From Akkermansiaceae bacterium (lineage in GTDB: Bacteria > Verrucomicrobiota > Verrucomicrobiia > Verrucomicrobiales > DEV007), in assembly GCA_024233085.1 (NCBI GenBank), contig JACKQC010000004.1, forward strand, positions 62,001 through 126,000: a DNA stretch of 64,000 bases. The letters are read 5' to 3'. The translations under genes and the position numbers were made by a program. Positions 8,537-16,161 of this stretch are shown here, one piece after another. Each line of letters opens with the position of its first letter. Position 1 is the stretch's first letter. The notes beneath the pieces are model-generated. The model saw only the letters and a program-made list of their open reading frames with translations, was not told the DNA's origin and searched no databases.

Positions 8537-9379
8537 ATGGCTGACGGAACTGAGAATATTGAGCGCTTGACCGCCTCCCTCAAAAAGTGGGCGTCGAAAA
8601 GAAAACTGCCGGTATCTGGCGAGCCCAAAATAACTGCGTGTAGGGCGATCGCCGATGCGTTTCCGCTCTCTCATTGCACTGCCGCCTCTGTCCTCGCCGA
8701 TATTCAGGCCCAAGGCGCGTTCAAATCCAAGAGGCGAATCAAACCCAAAGCCGAATGGCAGGCGTCCCGCGAAAACGCCCGAGGAACGGTTGATGATGTG
8801 TTTTTCTACGTCGCCGAACTCCGGTTTCCCGCCGGGCCAACCTCGGCAGGCATCCTGTTTCGCGCCGCTTTGGAAACGTCAGTGTCGGGAGGCCGCGCTT
8901 GCCCCTTCGATACAGGCGGGCTCGGGGATTCCTTTTCCATCCCCGGCGCCTCGGCTTCCGATGTTACGGACATCATTCGAGCGCACGAAATGCCCGCCCC
9001 CGGATATCGAGGATTTTTCGACCGGTGGATCGACGTTTGCTACGAGGAGCCACTCGATTACCTGAGTTCGCCGGAAAAGCATCGGGGATCCCCCATTGGG
9101 CTCGCCCTCGACAATCCCGAATGTGACTGCCGCGCCTGGACTTTCGAGGTTCGCTTTCCTCGAGAGGTTCCCGTCGAGGCTCCCATCATCGAAGCCGTGT
9201 TCATTCACGATGAGCGCATCACCGATCCCCGGATCGAAACTCTCGCCGCCTGGGCGAGCGCCGCCAACCTCCTCGAAATCTTCGAAGTGCCGCCCGGCGA
9301 CAGCGGCACGTTTGATTCTTTAAAGAAAACCTCGCGAGAGTATATTGAGCGAAAGCTCCGCCCCTTGCTTCCCGCTTAA
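8537..9379 (+). CDS. Unrecognised 280-residue protein, first gene of cassette A
   Basis: I do not recognise a family. The first ~80 residues are basic and helical (IERLTASLKKWASKRKLP, IKPKAEWQASRENA) and look like a small DNA- or partner-binding region. The rest is alpha/beta with a striking ACPFDTGGLGDSF stretch, VCYEEPLDYL and CDCRAWTFEVRFP, rich in conserved-looking Cys, Asp and Gly, which would suit an enzymatic effector. No signal peptide or membrane segment. It starts 43 bp after the oxygenase stop and is followed after 8 bp by the next cassette gene, so the three genes 8537-12738 are probably one transcript. The association with a KGGVGR ATPase suggests a role in a conflict system, by inference. 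Confidence 0.7.
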   Translation: MADGTENIERLTASLKKWASKRKLPVSGEPKITACRAIADAFPLSHCTAASVLADIQAQGAFKSKRRIKPKAEWQASRENARGTVDDVFFYVAELRFPAGPTSAGILFRAALETSVSGGRACPFDTGGLGDSFSIPGASASDVTDIIRAHEMPAPGYRGFFDRWIDVCYEEPLDYLSSPEKHRGSPIGLALDNPECDCRAWTFEVRFPREVPVEAPIIEAVFIHDERITDPRIETLAAWASAANLLEIFEVPPGDSGTFDSLKKTSREYIERKLRPLLPA

Positions 9380-9387
9380 TTGGCGCC

Positions 9388-10068
9388 ATGAAGCCCATTC
9401 CCTACTCCCAACTTTCCATCGCCGGATACAACGACGTTCTCACCGACACCATGGTGCCGACTCGCGTCGCCCCCATCTATCGGTGGTCACCTGGCGGTGG
9501 GAAAGATCCCGCCTTCGTTCTCCCCCCCTTCGAGACCGGTCACGGTGGCGTGACCGGCACTGTCGTGAAATCGGAGACCGATCTCGCCGATCTCCCCATC
9601 ACCCTGTTCGCCGACGGCGATCTGGATTTCACACCCGCCCCGGATCACGCCCTGTGGCTCGATGCCGACCGAACGCCCCACTACGATCCCAGCGGCGCAG
9701 CGGAAAAGGCCCTCCGAGCCGCCGCAATCGGGTTCTGCGACCAAGCCAAGCGCAGCCTCGCTCGCAACCGATTGAAAGAAGCCTACGACCTGTCCGCCCA
9801 GGCCCGTGCCGCCTTCGGAGGATACTTGGAGGGCTACGTCATTGCCGCCGCCGTGCATCGGCTCAAAAGCGATCCCGCGAAAGTCGCCCTCATGAGACAG
9901 TTGGCCTCCCGATTCGATTCCGAAAGCGGTTTCGAATCCCGGGTCAGCGAGTTGGTCAGAATGGCGCGTCCACCAAAGAGCCCTCTCGCGAATGTCGCCA
10001 AACAGGAGCCCTGCTATCCATCACCCAATCGTGTGTCCTCGCGGAAGCGCGAACTGGCTGTTGCCTGA
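9388..10068 (+). CDS. Unrecognised 226-residue protein, second gene of cassette A
   Basis: No family recognised. The N-terminal ~95 residues are beta-rich (IPYSQLSIAGYNDVLTDTMV, PIYRWSPGGGKDPAFVLPPF). Residues ~100-175 are helical (AAEKALRAAAIGFCDQAKRS, RNRLKEAYDLSAQARAAFGG) and TPR-like. No signal peptide, membrane segment or catalytic motif. It lies 8 bp after the previous gene and 6 bp before the ATPase gene, implying translational coupling. It may be the adaptor linking the 280-residue protein to the ATPase-TPR protein; that is a guess from order and size. Confidence 0.65.
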   Translation: MKPIPYSQLSIAGYNDVLTDTMVPTRVAPIYRWSPGGGKDPAFVLPPFETGHGGVTGTVVKSETDLADLPITLFADGDLDFTPAPDHALWLDADRTPHYDPSGAAEKALRAAAIGFCDQAKRSLARNRLKEAYDLSAQARAAFGGYLEGYVIAAAVHRLKSDPAKVALMRQLASRFDSESGFESRVSELVRMARPPKSPLANVAKQEPCYPSPNRVSSRKRELAVA

Positions 10069-10074
10069 TCTTGC

Positions 10075-12738
10075 ATGGATTCGTGGCCCTATTTCCTGAC
10101 CTTCTATAGCTACAAGGGCGGCGTGGGCCGTTCCATGGCGCTGATGAACTGCGCCTGGCAGTTGGCCGCCTGGGGCCGGCATGTGCTGATGGTGGATATG
10201 GACCTGGAGGCGCCGGGCCTCAGCGGGTTTTTGGAACGGTCTGGTTCCCTCGCCCCCCGCAAGAAGGGTTCACGGCGCGCCGATCTGCTCGATCTGCTGA
10301 TTGCGTTTCGAGATCATCCGGCTCCTGAGCCGATCAACGATGAAAACGCTCTTCTGGAGCGGCTGGAGGCTTGGGAGGCCGATCTGCCCAATTTCGAGCG
10401 ACATCTGCGATCGATCGACCAATCCGATTGGCCCGACCATCTCAACCCCAAGGCCGTTCCCGTCGGTCGGATCGATCTGCTCGGTGTTGACGAGGATCGG
10501 TCCTATACCGAGCGTCTCGCCGCCTGCGGCATAAGGGAGAAGGGTAAAATGGAATTGGAACGCCTTGCCAGTTCGCTCAGGTGGTTGATCGCCAGCCATA
10601 CTTTCGATACCACGCTTCCTGAGATGGCGGAGTTTGGCGAATCCCGCGAATCTCCCTACGACTACGTGTTGATCGACAGCCGCACTGGCATCACCGAGAT
10701 TGGCGGCGCGTGCCTGGGCCCTCTCTCGGATGGATTGGTCGTCCTCGTCGGGCTGAACGACCAGAATATCGAGGGTACCCGGATGGTATTAACTGAATCC
10801 GGGATCCTGCCGGTCTCGAAAAAGAATCGGACCACTTCCAAGACGGCCAAACGCAAAAAGCCGGGAAAATCCGACGCAGTGACATCCGATACCGATTCCG
10901 GCGACTTTCCGCCATCGAAACCGACAGTACTGGTGACCAGCCCGGTCCCAACTGGTGAAATCGAATACAAGCAGCGCCGCCTCGAAATCATCAGGAATCG
11001 GATTGGTGAAGTCCGCAGTAGGCTGTCCTATCATCCCCTGATGGCGCTGGAGGAAACTTCCTTTGTCGCAAAATACCCGGAAGAATACCTCGCCAACGAA
11101 TATCGAAGTTTAGCGCGAGAGTTGGTTTCCCTTGCGGGAGAAAGCGCCGCAAGTCTTGACCGATCGATGTGGGATACCATCAAAAAAGAGGATTGGGTTC
11201 GGGCGATCCATTTAGCGATTCGAATTTGCGGTTTGGTACCCTACGCAAACGCATGGAGGCTCAGGGAAATTCTGAACGACATCCATGAAAAGAAAATCCC
11301 CCTGTCGGACATTCAGGCGTTTTTCCACACAGGGAGTCGGCTCAGTCCGAATGAAGAATGGCTTTTCAACCTTTGGGGCAACGCCCTTTCGGCTCAAGGA
11401 AAGACCAGAAAGGGAATGTGCGCCGACCGCCTCTTCAAGGCCGCGGGCGACAAATACGAGCACGCCCTCGCCCTCAATCCTGAATCCCACCACGCGCTCA
11501 GCAACTGGGGCATTGCCCTCTCGGAACGGGCGGGAAACAAAAACGGAGCGGCCGCCGAACGGCTGCTAAAGGCTGCGGGCGATAAACATAAGCAAGCCCT
11601 TGCCATTAAACCCGATTTCCCCGAAGCGCTCAATAACTTGGGCTGGGTCTTGTTGTGCCAAGCGAGATCCAAGGAGGGATCGAACGCAGACCGCTTGTTC
11701 AAGGCTGCCTGCGACAAATTCGAGCAAGCCCTCGCCATCAAACCCGATTTTGGCCTAGCACTCAACAACTGGGGCGGTGCCCTGAGGGATCAGGCGATAA
11801 CCAAGACCGGAGACGAAGCGGACCGGCTCTTCAAGGCCGCCTGCGACAAATACGGGAAAGCCCTCGCCATCAAGCCCGATTACCACGAAGCGCTCTACAA
11901 CTGGGGCATTGCGCTCTCGGATCAGGCGGAAACCAAGACCGGAGACGAAGCGGACCGGCTCTTCAAGGCCGCCTGCGACAAATACGGGAAAGCCCTCGCC
12001 ATCAAGCCCGATGACCACGAAGCGCTCAACAACTGGGGCAACGCGCTCTTGGATCAGGCGAAAACCAAGACCGGAGACGAAGCCGACCGGCTCTTCAAGG
12101 CTGCGGGCGACAAATACGGGAAAGCCCTCGCCATCAAGCCCGATGACCACGAAGTGCTCTGCAACTTGGGCAATGCGCTCTCGGATCAAGCGAAAACCAA
12201 GACCGGAGACGAAGCCGACCGGCTCTTCAAGGCTGCGGGCGACAAATACGGGAAAGCCCTCGCCATCAAGCCCGAAAAACACGAAGCGCTCTACAACTGG
12301 GGCAACGCGCTCTCGGCTCAGGCAAGAACCAAGACCGGAGACGAAGCGGACCGGCTCTTCAAGGCCGCCTGCGACAAATACGGGAAAGCCCTCGCCATCA
12401 AGCCCGATTACCACAAAGCGCTCAACAGCTGGGGCAACGCGCTCTCGGCTCAGGCGAGAACCAAGACCGGAGACGAAGCGGACCGGCTCTTCAAGGCCGC
12501 CTGCGACAAATACGGGAAAGCCCTCGCCATCAAGCCGGATGATGCCAACACACTCTACAATCTGGGCTGCTGGCACACTCTCCGAAAACAGGAAACGGAT
12601 GCCATCGCGTTGCTGAAACGAGCCATCGATGCGGGAAAAAAGGTCACTCCGAAAGAGATCGCTGACGATTCGGATTTCGATGCGATTCGGGATCGGGCGA
12701 AATTCAAAAAATTTGTGGCATCGCTTCCCGAAGAGTGA
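10075..12738 (+). CDS. KGGVGR-type ParA/MinD-like ATPase with C-terminal 44-residue TPR array
   Basis: 887 residues. The deviant Walker A is at the very N-terminus (SYKGGVGRS, residues 12-20), then the DMDLEAPGL switch (41-49) and a Walker-B-like Asp in YDYVLIDSRTGITEIG (~192-207): a SIMIBI-class P-loop ATPase related to ParA/MinD. A basic linker (KKNRTTSKTAKRKKPGKS) follows. From residue ~436 there are nine repeats of 44 residues, each with NWGNAL, a TKTGDEADRLFKAA insert and KYGKALAIKPD, then one degenerate repeat. KGGVGR ATPases with TPRs are known to me from FxSxx-COOH and other NTP-dependent conflict-type systems. Here it probably senses a ligand through the TPRs and controls its two small partners. 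Cytoplasmic. Confidence 0.85.
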   Translation: MDSWPYFLTFYSYKGGVGRSMALMNCAWQLAAWGRHVLMVDMDLEAPGLSGFLERSGSLAPRKKGSRRADLLDLLIAFRDHPAPEPINDENALLERLEAWEADLPNFERHLRSIDQSDWPDHLNPKAVPVGRIDLLGVDEDRSYTERLAACGIREKGKMELERLASSLRWLIASHTFDTTLPEMAEFGESRESPYDYVLIDSRTGITEIGGACLGPLSDGLVVLVGLNDQNIEGTRMVLTESGILPVSKKNRTTSKTAKRKKPGKSDAVTSDTDSGDFPPSKPTVLVTSPVPTGEIEYKQRRLEIIRNRIGEVRSRLSYHPLMALEETSFVAKYPEEYLANEYRSLARELVSLAGESAASLDRSMWDTIKKEDWVRAIHLAIRICGLVPYANAWRLREILNDIHEKKIPLSDIQAFFHTGSRLSPNEEWLFNLWGNALSAQGKTRKGMCADRLFKAAGDKYEHALALNPESHHALSNWGIALSERAGNKNGAAAERLLKAAGDKHKQALAIKPDFPEALNNLGWVLLCQARSKEGSNADRLFKAACDKFEQALAIKPDFGLALNNWGGALRDQAITKTGDEADRLFKAACDKYGKALAIKPDYHEALYNWGIALSDQAETKTGDEADRLFKAACDKYGKALAIKPDDHEALNNWGNALLDQAKTKTGDEADRLFKAAGDKYGKALAIKPDDHEVLCNLGNALSDQAKTKTGDEADRLFKAAGDKYGKALAIKPEKHEALYNWGNALSAQARTKTGDEADRLFKAACDKYGKALAIKPDYHKALNSWGNALSAQARTKTGDEADRLFKAACDKYGKALAIKPDDANTLYNLGCWHTLRKQETDAIALLKRAIDAGKKVTPKEIADDSDFDAIRDRAKFKKFVASLPEE
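11374..12561 (+). repeat. Nine 132-bp tandem repeats (44-residue TPR units)
   Basis: The period is exactly 132 bp (for example aagaccgg at 11803, 11935, 12067, 12199, 12331 and 12463). Units 1-3 have diverged; units 4-9 are almost identical in DNA, so the array expanded recently within this gene. Differences among the young units cluster at the residue before NWG/NLG, at Ala-Cys/Ala-Gly before DKYGK and at DY/DD/EK after IKP. The frame is kept throughout. Confidence 0.95.
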
Positions 12739-12768
12739 CGACGACCCGCCTTTCGACCACGGTCGATC

Positions 12769-13068
12769 TCACCATCTCCACACTCCCGTATTGAAAACCA
12801 CCTCCCCGCCCGAGAACCGCTCAAACACCACCCGATAATTCTCCCGGTGCGCGTCGTGCAGAAGGATCGTCCCGCCATCCGCCAGCACGAGCCGGGCGAT
12901 GGCGGCGCAATCCACCCGGAGGCGGCCGTCGATGAAGATGAGGTCATATTTCGGGAAAGGGTCCGGGTCGGGACGGCCGGCCCAGCCGTCCGCCGGGGTT
13001 CCCGGGACGTCGCCGGCAACCGCCCCGCGCCGACGCCTCGGCGAGGCGTCCCTGCCGATCCCGGATGA
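12769..13068 (-). pseudogene. 3' fragment of the class I methyltransferase gene
   Basis: The minus strand encodes FPKYDLIFIDGRLRVDC..., HDAHRENYRVV and EVVFNTG, then a stop at 12769. This matches the last ~65 codons of the intact methyltransferase at 20185-21522, including the embedded double palindrome. Homology stops abruptly at about 13070, where the sequence turns directly into the oxygenase fragment on the opposite strand. No start region is present, so it cannot make a functional enzyme. Confidence 0.85.
12971..13052. repeat. GC-rich double palindrome, copy 2
   Basis: Two hairpins about 40 bp apart: arms ggacggc(c)/(c)agccgtcc at 12971-12991, and gacgcctcg/cgaggcgtc at 13032-13050. They are nearly identical to 20387-20467 and lie at the 5' edge of the methyltransferase fragment. 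The GGACGCCTC...GAGGCGTCC type is an extragenic palindromic (REP-like) element; here it lies inside coding sequence. Confidence 0.85.
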
Positions 13069-13723
13069 TGCGCGGCCGGGGCCGCCGCCGGCGAGCCGGA
13101 GCCGCATCCCGACACCGCCCGCGTCCGCACCGCCGTGCTCGCCGCCATCGGGGCCGCCCCCGTCGAGGCCGATCCCTTCTTCCACCTCACCTTCCAAAAC
13201 GTCTTTCCCGCCGACGTCTATGCCGCCCTCCACGAGCACCTGCCCGCCGACGACGCCTACGAGGAACTCCGCCACCGCGACGCCCTGCGGCCCGACGGCA
13301 GCAGCGCCCGGCTCCACCTCATCCTCACCCCGCAGTCCCTCGCCCGGCTCCCGGAACCCATCCGCGCCTTCTGGACGCCCATCCACCCCGCCCTCTCCGC
13401 GCCCGAGGTGAAGACCGCCCTCTTCGCCCGCCATTACCCCGCCCTGTTCCGCCGTTTCGGGAAAAACCTGAAAACCCTGGAGGTCGAGCCCCGCATCTCC
13501 CTGATCCGCGACCTCGCCGGCTACCGCATCGGCATCCACCAGGACATCCGCGAGAAAGTCATCACCACCCAGTTCTACCTGCCGAAGGACGAATCCCGGG
13601 CTCACATCGGGACCGTGTTCTATCGAAAGATCGAAGCTTCGATCCCGGGAACCCGCGCCTCGAAAGACGAGACTGAAAACCGATTGTAAGCGGAGTATAT
13701 GTCCCCCTTTTTGACGGGGCGCG

Positions 13724-15256
13724 TCACGCCGCGTAACGGGCGCTTTCGGGGCGGCGGGCGTTGGCGACGCGGGCCGGGGTGAGCGAGGCGATGATCTCCG
13801 GATCGTTGACTCCGGGCAGCACACTGAGCAGTTCCTTGAGGTAACGCTCGACCGGCAGGCCTTGGGCTTTGCAGTTCTCCACCAACGTGTAGATCGCCGC
13901 CGCGTGGTGGCCGGCGCCCTCGGCTCCAAAAAACAGCCAGTTCTTCATCCCCAGCTTTATCGGGCGCATCCCGTTTTCGACCAGGTTGTTGTCGATTTCG
14001 AATCGGCCGTCCTCCAGGTAACGCGCGAACTTTTCCCAATGCCGCGCCGCGTAAAGCCAACGCCTTGCCCGTCGCGCTGGCTGGGCGATGTTTGGGCAGC
14101 AGCACCCGCAGCACCCTGCCGATGCGACGCGCCAACGGCGCGCTCCGCCACGCCCGCTCACTCTCGCGCAGGGCGGGGCCGGCTTTCCGCTCCCGCAGGT
14201 CGGCCTCGATCCGGTATAGTTGCCCGATCAAATGGACCACCAACGCCGCGTGCCGGCAGGGCCCGCCTTGGCGAATCGACAAAGCCACGCCGAATATGGG
14301 CCAGGCAAGCGATGAGCCGCACCTCAGGACGGGTCCGTGCGTAGGTCTCGTAGACCCCGTAGGCGTCGCACTGCACATGCCCGGCGAAGTCTTCGCCGAT
14401 GCACTCGACCAGTTCATCGCGGCTCCGGCCCACGCCCCAGTGATAGAAGACGCCACCACCACCGGGACATCGCGCCTGCCAAAGGTATCCCATCCACGAT
14501 TTCCCGGTTCCGGGACGCAGATAGCGCACGGTTGTTTCATCGACTTGAAGGTAGTCGCAGGCAAGCGTCTCGGCCCGGATGGCTTGAGCCACCGGCAGCA
14601 CCAGTTCGATGGCCTGGTGGATCCAATGGACGATCAGGTCCGCGGGATATCCAGCCCGCTTCGCCGAAAAATCCCTGCTGACGATAAAGCGGCGGGTGAT
14701 CGACATACTTGCCCACCAGCAGATGAGCCAGCAGTCCGGCGGCGGGCAGGCCGCCCACCAACGGGGTGGCCGGCGCCGGGGCCACCACCGGCGGCAGGTG
14801 ACGGGCCACCTTGCGGCGGAAGACCGGCCGCACCACCCGCCTGATGAAGTAGCGCGGTGGCGTCACGTCGAGCTGGTCGGTAACCTCCTCGCCGCAGCGC
14901 TCGAAGGCTTCCGGATCTTCCTTGACCCAGGGCGGGGATGTCCTCGGTGAGTTCCACCTCCAGCCTGTCCAAACCGGTGATGCGCGAGCGGTGGCCGCCC
15001 CGCCCGCGCCTGGCTTTGTCAGCCTTTGCGCCGCCGACTTCGCGGCCTCCCCGGGGCGTCCCCGTCGGAGGAGGCCGGCGCTTTTCCCGGCGGTTCGGGC
15101 GGCAGGCCGTCCTCCAACAACAGCTTGAGCTGCGCCTCGTCGATCTTTTCGCTCTTTGATCCAAAGAGACGGCGCATCAGAAAATCGACCTTCTGCTTGA
15201 GAAGCTCGATTTCCCGCGCCTGGCGCGCGATGATTTGCTCCGGGGATTCGATGCGT
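13724..15256 (-). pseudogene. tnpC: IS66 transposase (TnpC), frameshifted
   Basis: DDE transposase of IS66, readable only by changing frame several times. N-terminal coiled coil and basic region (REIELLKQKVDFLMRRLFGS, KSEKIDEAQLKLLLEDGLPP), then PPRYFIRRVVRPVFRRK and HLLVGKYVDHPPLYRQQ, then the catalytic core with D in DYLQVDETTVRYL, D in HVQCDAYGVYE and E in EIDNNLVENGMRPIK. These pieces lie in at least three frames, with breaks near 14,700-14,900 and 14,100-14,200. All three acidic residues survive. Sequencing error cannot be excluded. The N-terminal start near 15256 is approximate. Confidence 0.85.
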
Positions 15257-15300
15257 TAGTCATAGCACGCGATCCTCCCATTGCCAGAACGATCGCCACT

Positions 15301-15678
15301 TTAGGCGGATCTTTTTTCGGCTGGCTCCCGCCGTTCGTGCCCAGGGCGCATCTTGGCGCCCCGCAGATCGATTCCGTCGAGGAGCAACTGCAGCGCCTCG
15401 GGGGCCAACGAAAGGCTTGGCGAGCCCGCCGACGAGGCCTTTGGCCAGGAGAAAGTGCCCGCCTCGAGCCGTTTGGCCAGCACGCAGACGCCCGTGCGGT
15501 CGTAGTAGAGTATTTTCAGGCGGTTGCGCCGTTTGTTGGTGAAAGCGAACATCGCCCCGTCCTCCAGGCCGCGGGAAACCAGCTCCCGCGCGAGGGCCGT
15601 CAGACCGTTGAAGGACTTGCGCATGTCGTGGGGTTCGACGGCGAGGTGGACGCGCACTCCGGCGGGGAAACCGATCAT
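15301..15678 (-). CDS. tnpB: IS66 family accessory protein TnpB
   Basis: 125 residues. MIGFPAGVRVHLAVEPHDMR, then SFNGLTALARELVSRG and the conserved FTNKRRNRLKILYYDRTGVC are diagnostic of IS66 Orf2/TnpB (PF05717), required with TnpA and TnpC for transposition though its activity is unclear. Its ATG overlaps the tnpA stop by 4 bp, the usual translational coupling in these elements. It looks intact. Confidence 0.93.
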   Translation of the reverse strand: MIGFPAGVRVHLAVEPHDMRKSFNGLTALARELVSRGLEDGAMFAFTNKRRNRLKILYYDRTGVCVLAKRLEAGTFSWPKASSAGSPSLSLAPEALQLLLDGIDLRGAKMRPGHERREPAEKRSA

Positions 15679-15878
15679 CGCGGGCCGCCCTCCTTTCCGG
15701 CGCGCAGCGTGTCGATGAGGCGGGCGGCCAGCGGAATCTGTCTTTCCTCGGCGATGACGATGCGCAGGCCGCACTCGAACTCGACGCGCAGTTGTCGGTC
15801 GGTGGGATGGGAGATCTCGATTTCGACGAAGGTCACGTCGGCGACGCGCCACGGCTTGGATTTGGTCTTCTTGGCCAT
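15675..15878 (-). CDS. tnpA: IS66 family accessory protein TnpA
   Basis: 67 residues from the ATG at 15878 (MAKKTKSKPWRVADVTFVEI). Small first protein of IS66 elements; longer relatives carry a helix-turn-helix, but this is a short variant with only a strand-rich core (VEFECGLRIVIAEE). It lies 67 bp inside the right inverted repeat and overlaps tnpB. An in-frame start nine codons upstream (15905) is possible but less like the family. Confidence 0.8.
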   Translation of the reverse strand: MAKKTKSKPWRVADVTFVEIEISHPTDRQLRVEFECGLRIVIAEERQIPLAARLIDTLRAGKEGGPR

Positions 15879-16161
15879 CCCCAGAACGTGACCCGATTCC
15901 ACCAACCGGCCAGCGGTCGTCGGGGGGCGTATTTTCCCCGCTTACAACCGATTACCGAACACGGATGACTCTGCACCCGGCTTCGTCGCCGATCACCGCA
16001 TGGCCTTTCTTCCCAACACCGGCTATTCCTTCACCGTCGGCGCCGACAGTTGGCACGGGGTCGATCCGTTGGCCACGGAAGATGCGCCGCGGGATTCGAT
16101 GATGCTGGTTTACTATTTAATTCCCTGAGTCCGGGAATAATCGATTCAGTCCAAAACGCGG

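Larger units (their letters stand above)
13686..15945 (-). mobile_element. IS66-family insertion sequence with 8-bp target duplication
   Basis: A 2260-bp element with inverted ends beginning GTAAGCGG on both sides (left from 13686; right end read from 15945 on the minus strand). It is flanked by the perfect 8-bp direct repeat AACCGATT at 13678-13685 and 15946-15953; 8-bp duplications are the IS66 rule. Gene order is the family's tnpA-tnpB-tnpC, all on the minus strand. It interrupts the second oxygenase copy. The intact target duplication shows a simple transposition, but tnpC is frameshifted, so this copy is probably not autonomous. Confidence 0.95.
13072..16128 (+). pseudogene. Second copy of the 2OG-Fe(II) oxygenase domain, split by IS66
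   Basis: Bases 13072-13620 nearly match 7752-8300 of the intact gene (AIGAAPVEADPFFHLTFQNV ... GIHQDIREKVITTQFYLP). Beyond GTVFYRK the two copies diverge sharply. Removing the IS (13686-15945) and one 8-bp target copy restores an open frame: ...DETENRLPNTDD joined to MAFLPNTGYSFTVGADSWHG and a stop at 16126-16128, including the distal His and the PRDSMMLVYY Arg. So before the insertion it coded for a complete oxygenase C-terminal half. The N-terminal DUF115-like half is absent, replaced by the methyltransferase fragment. A remnant, not a working gene. Confidence 0.85.
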
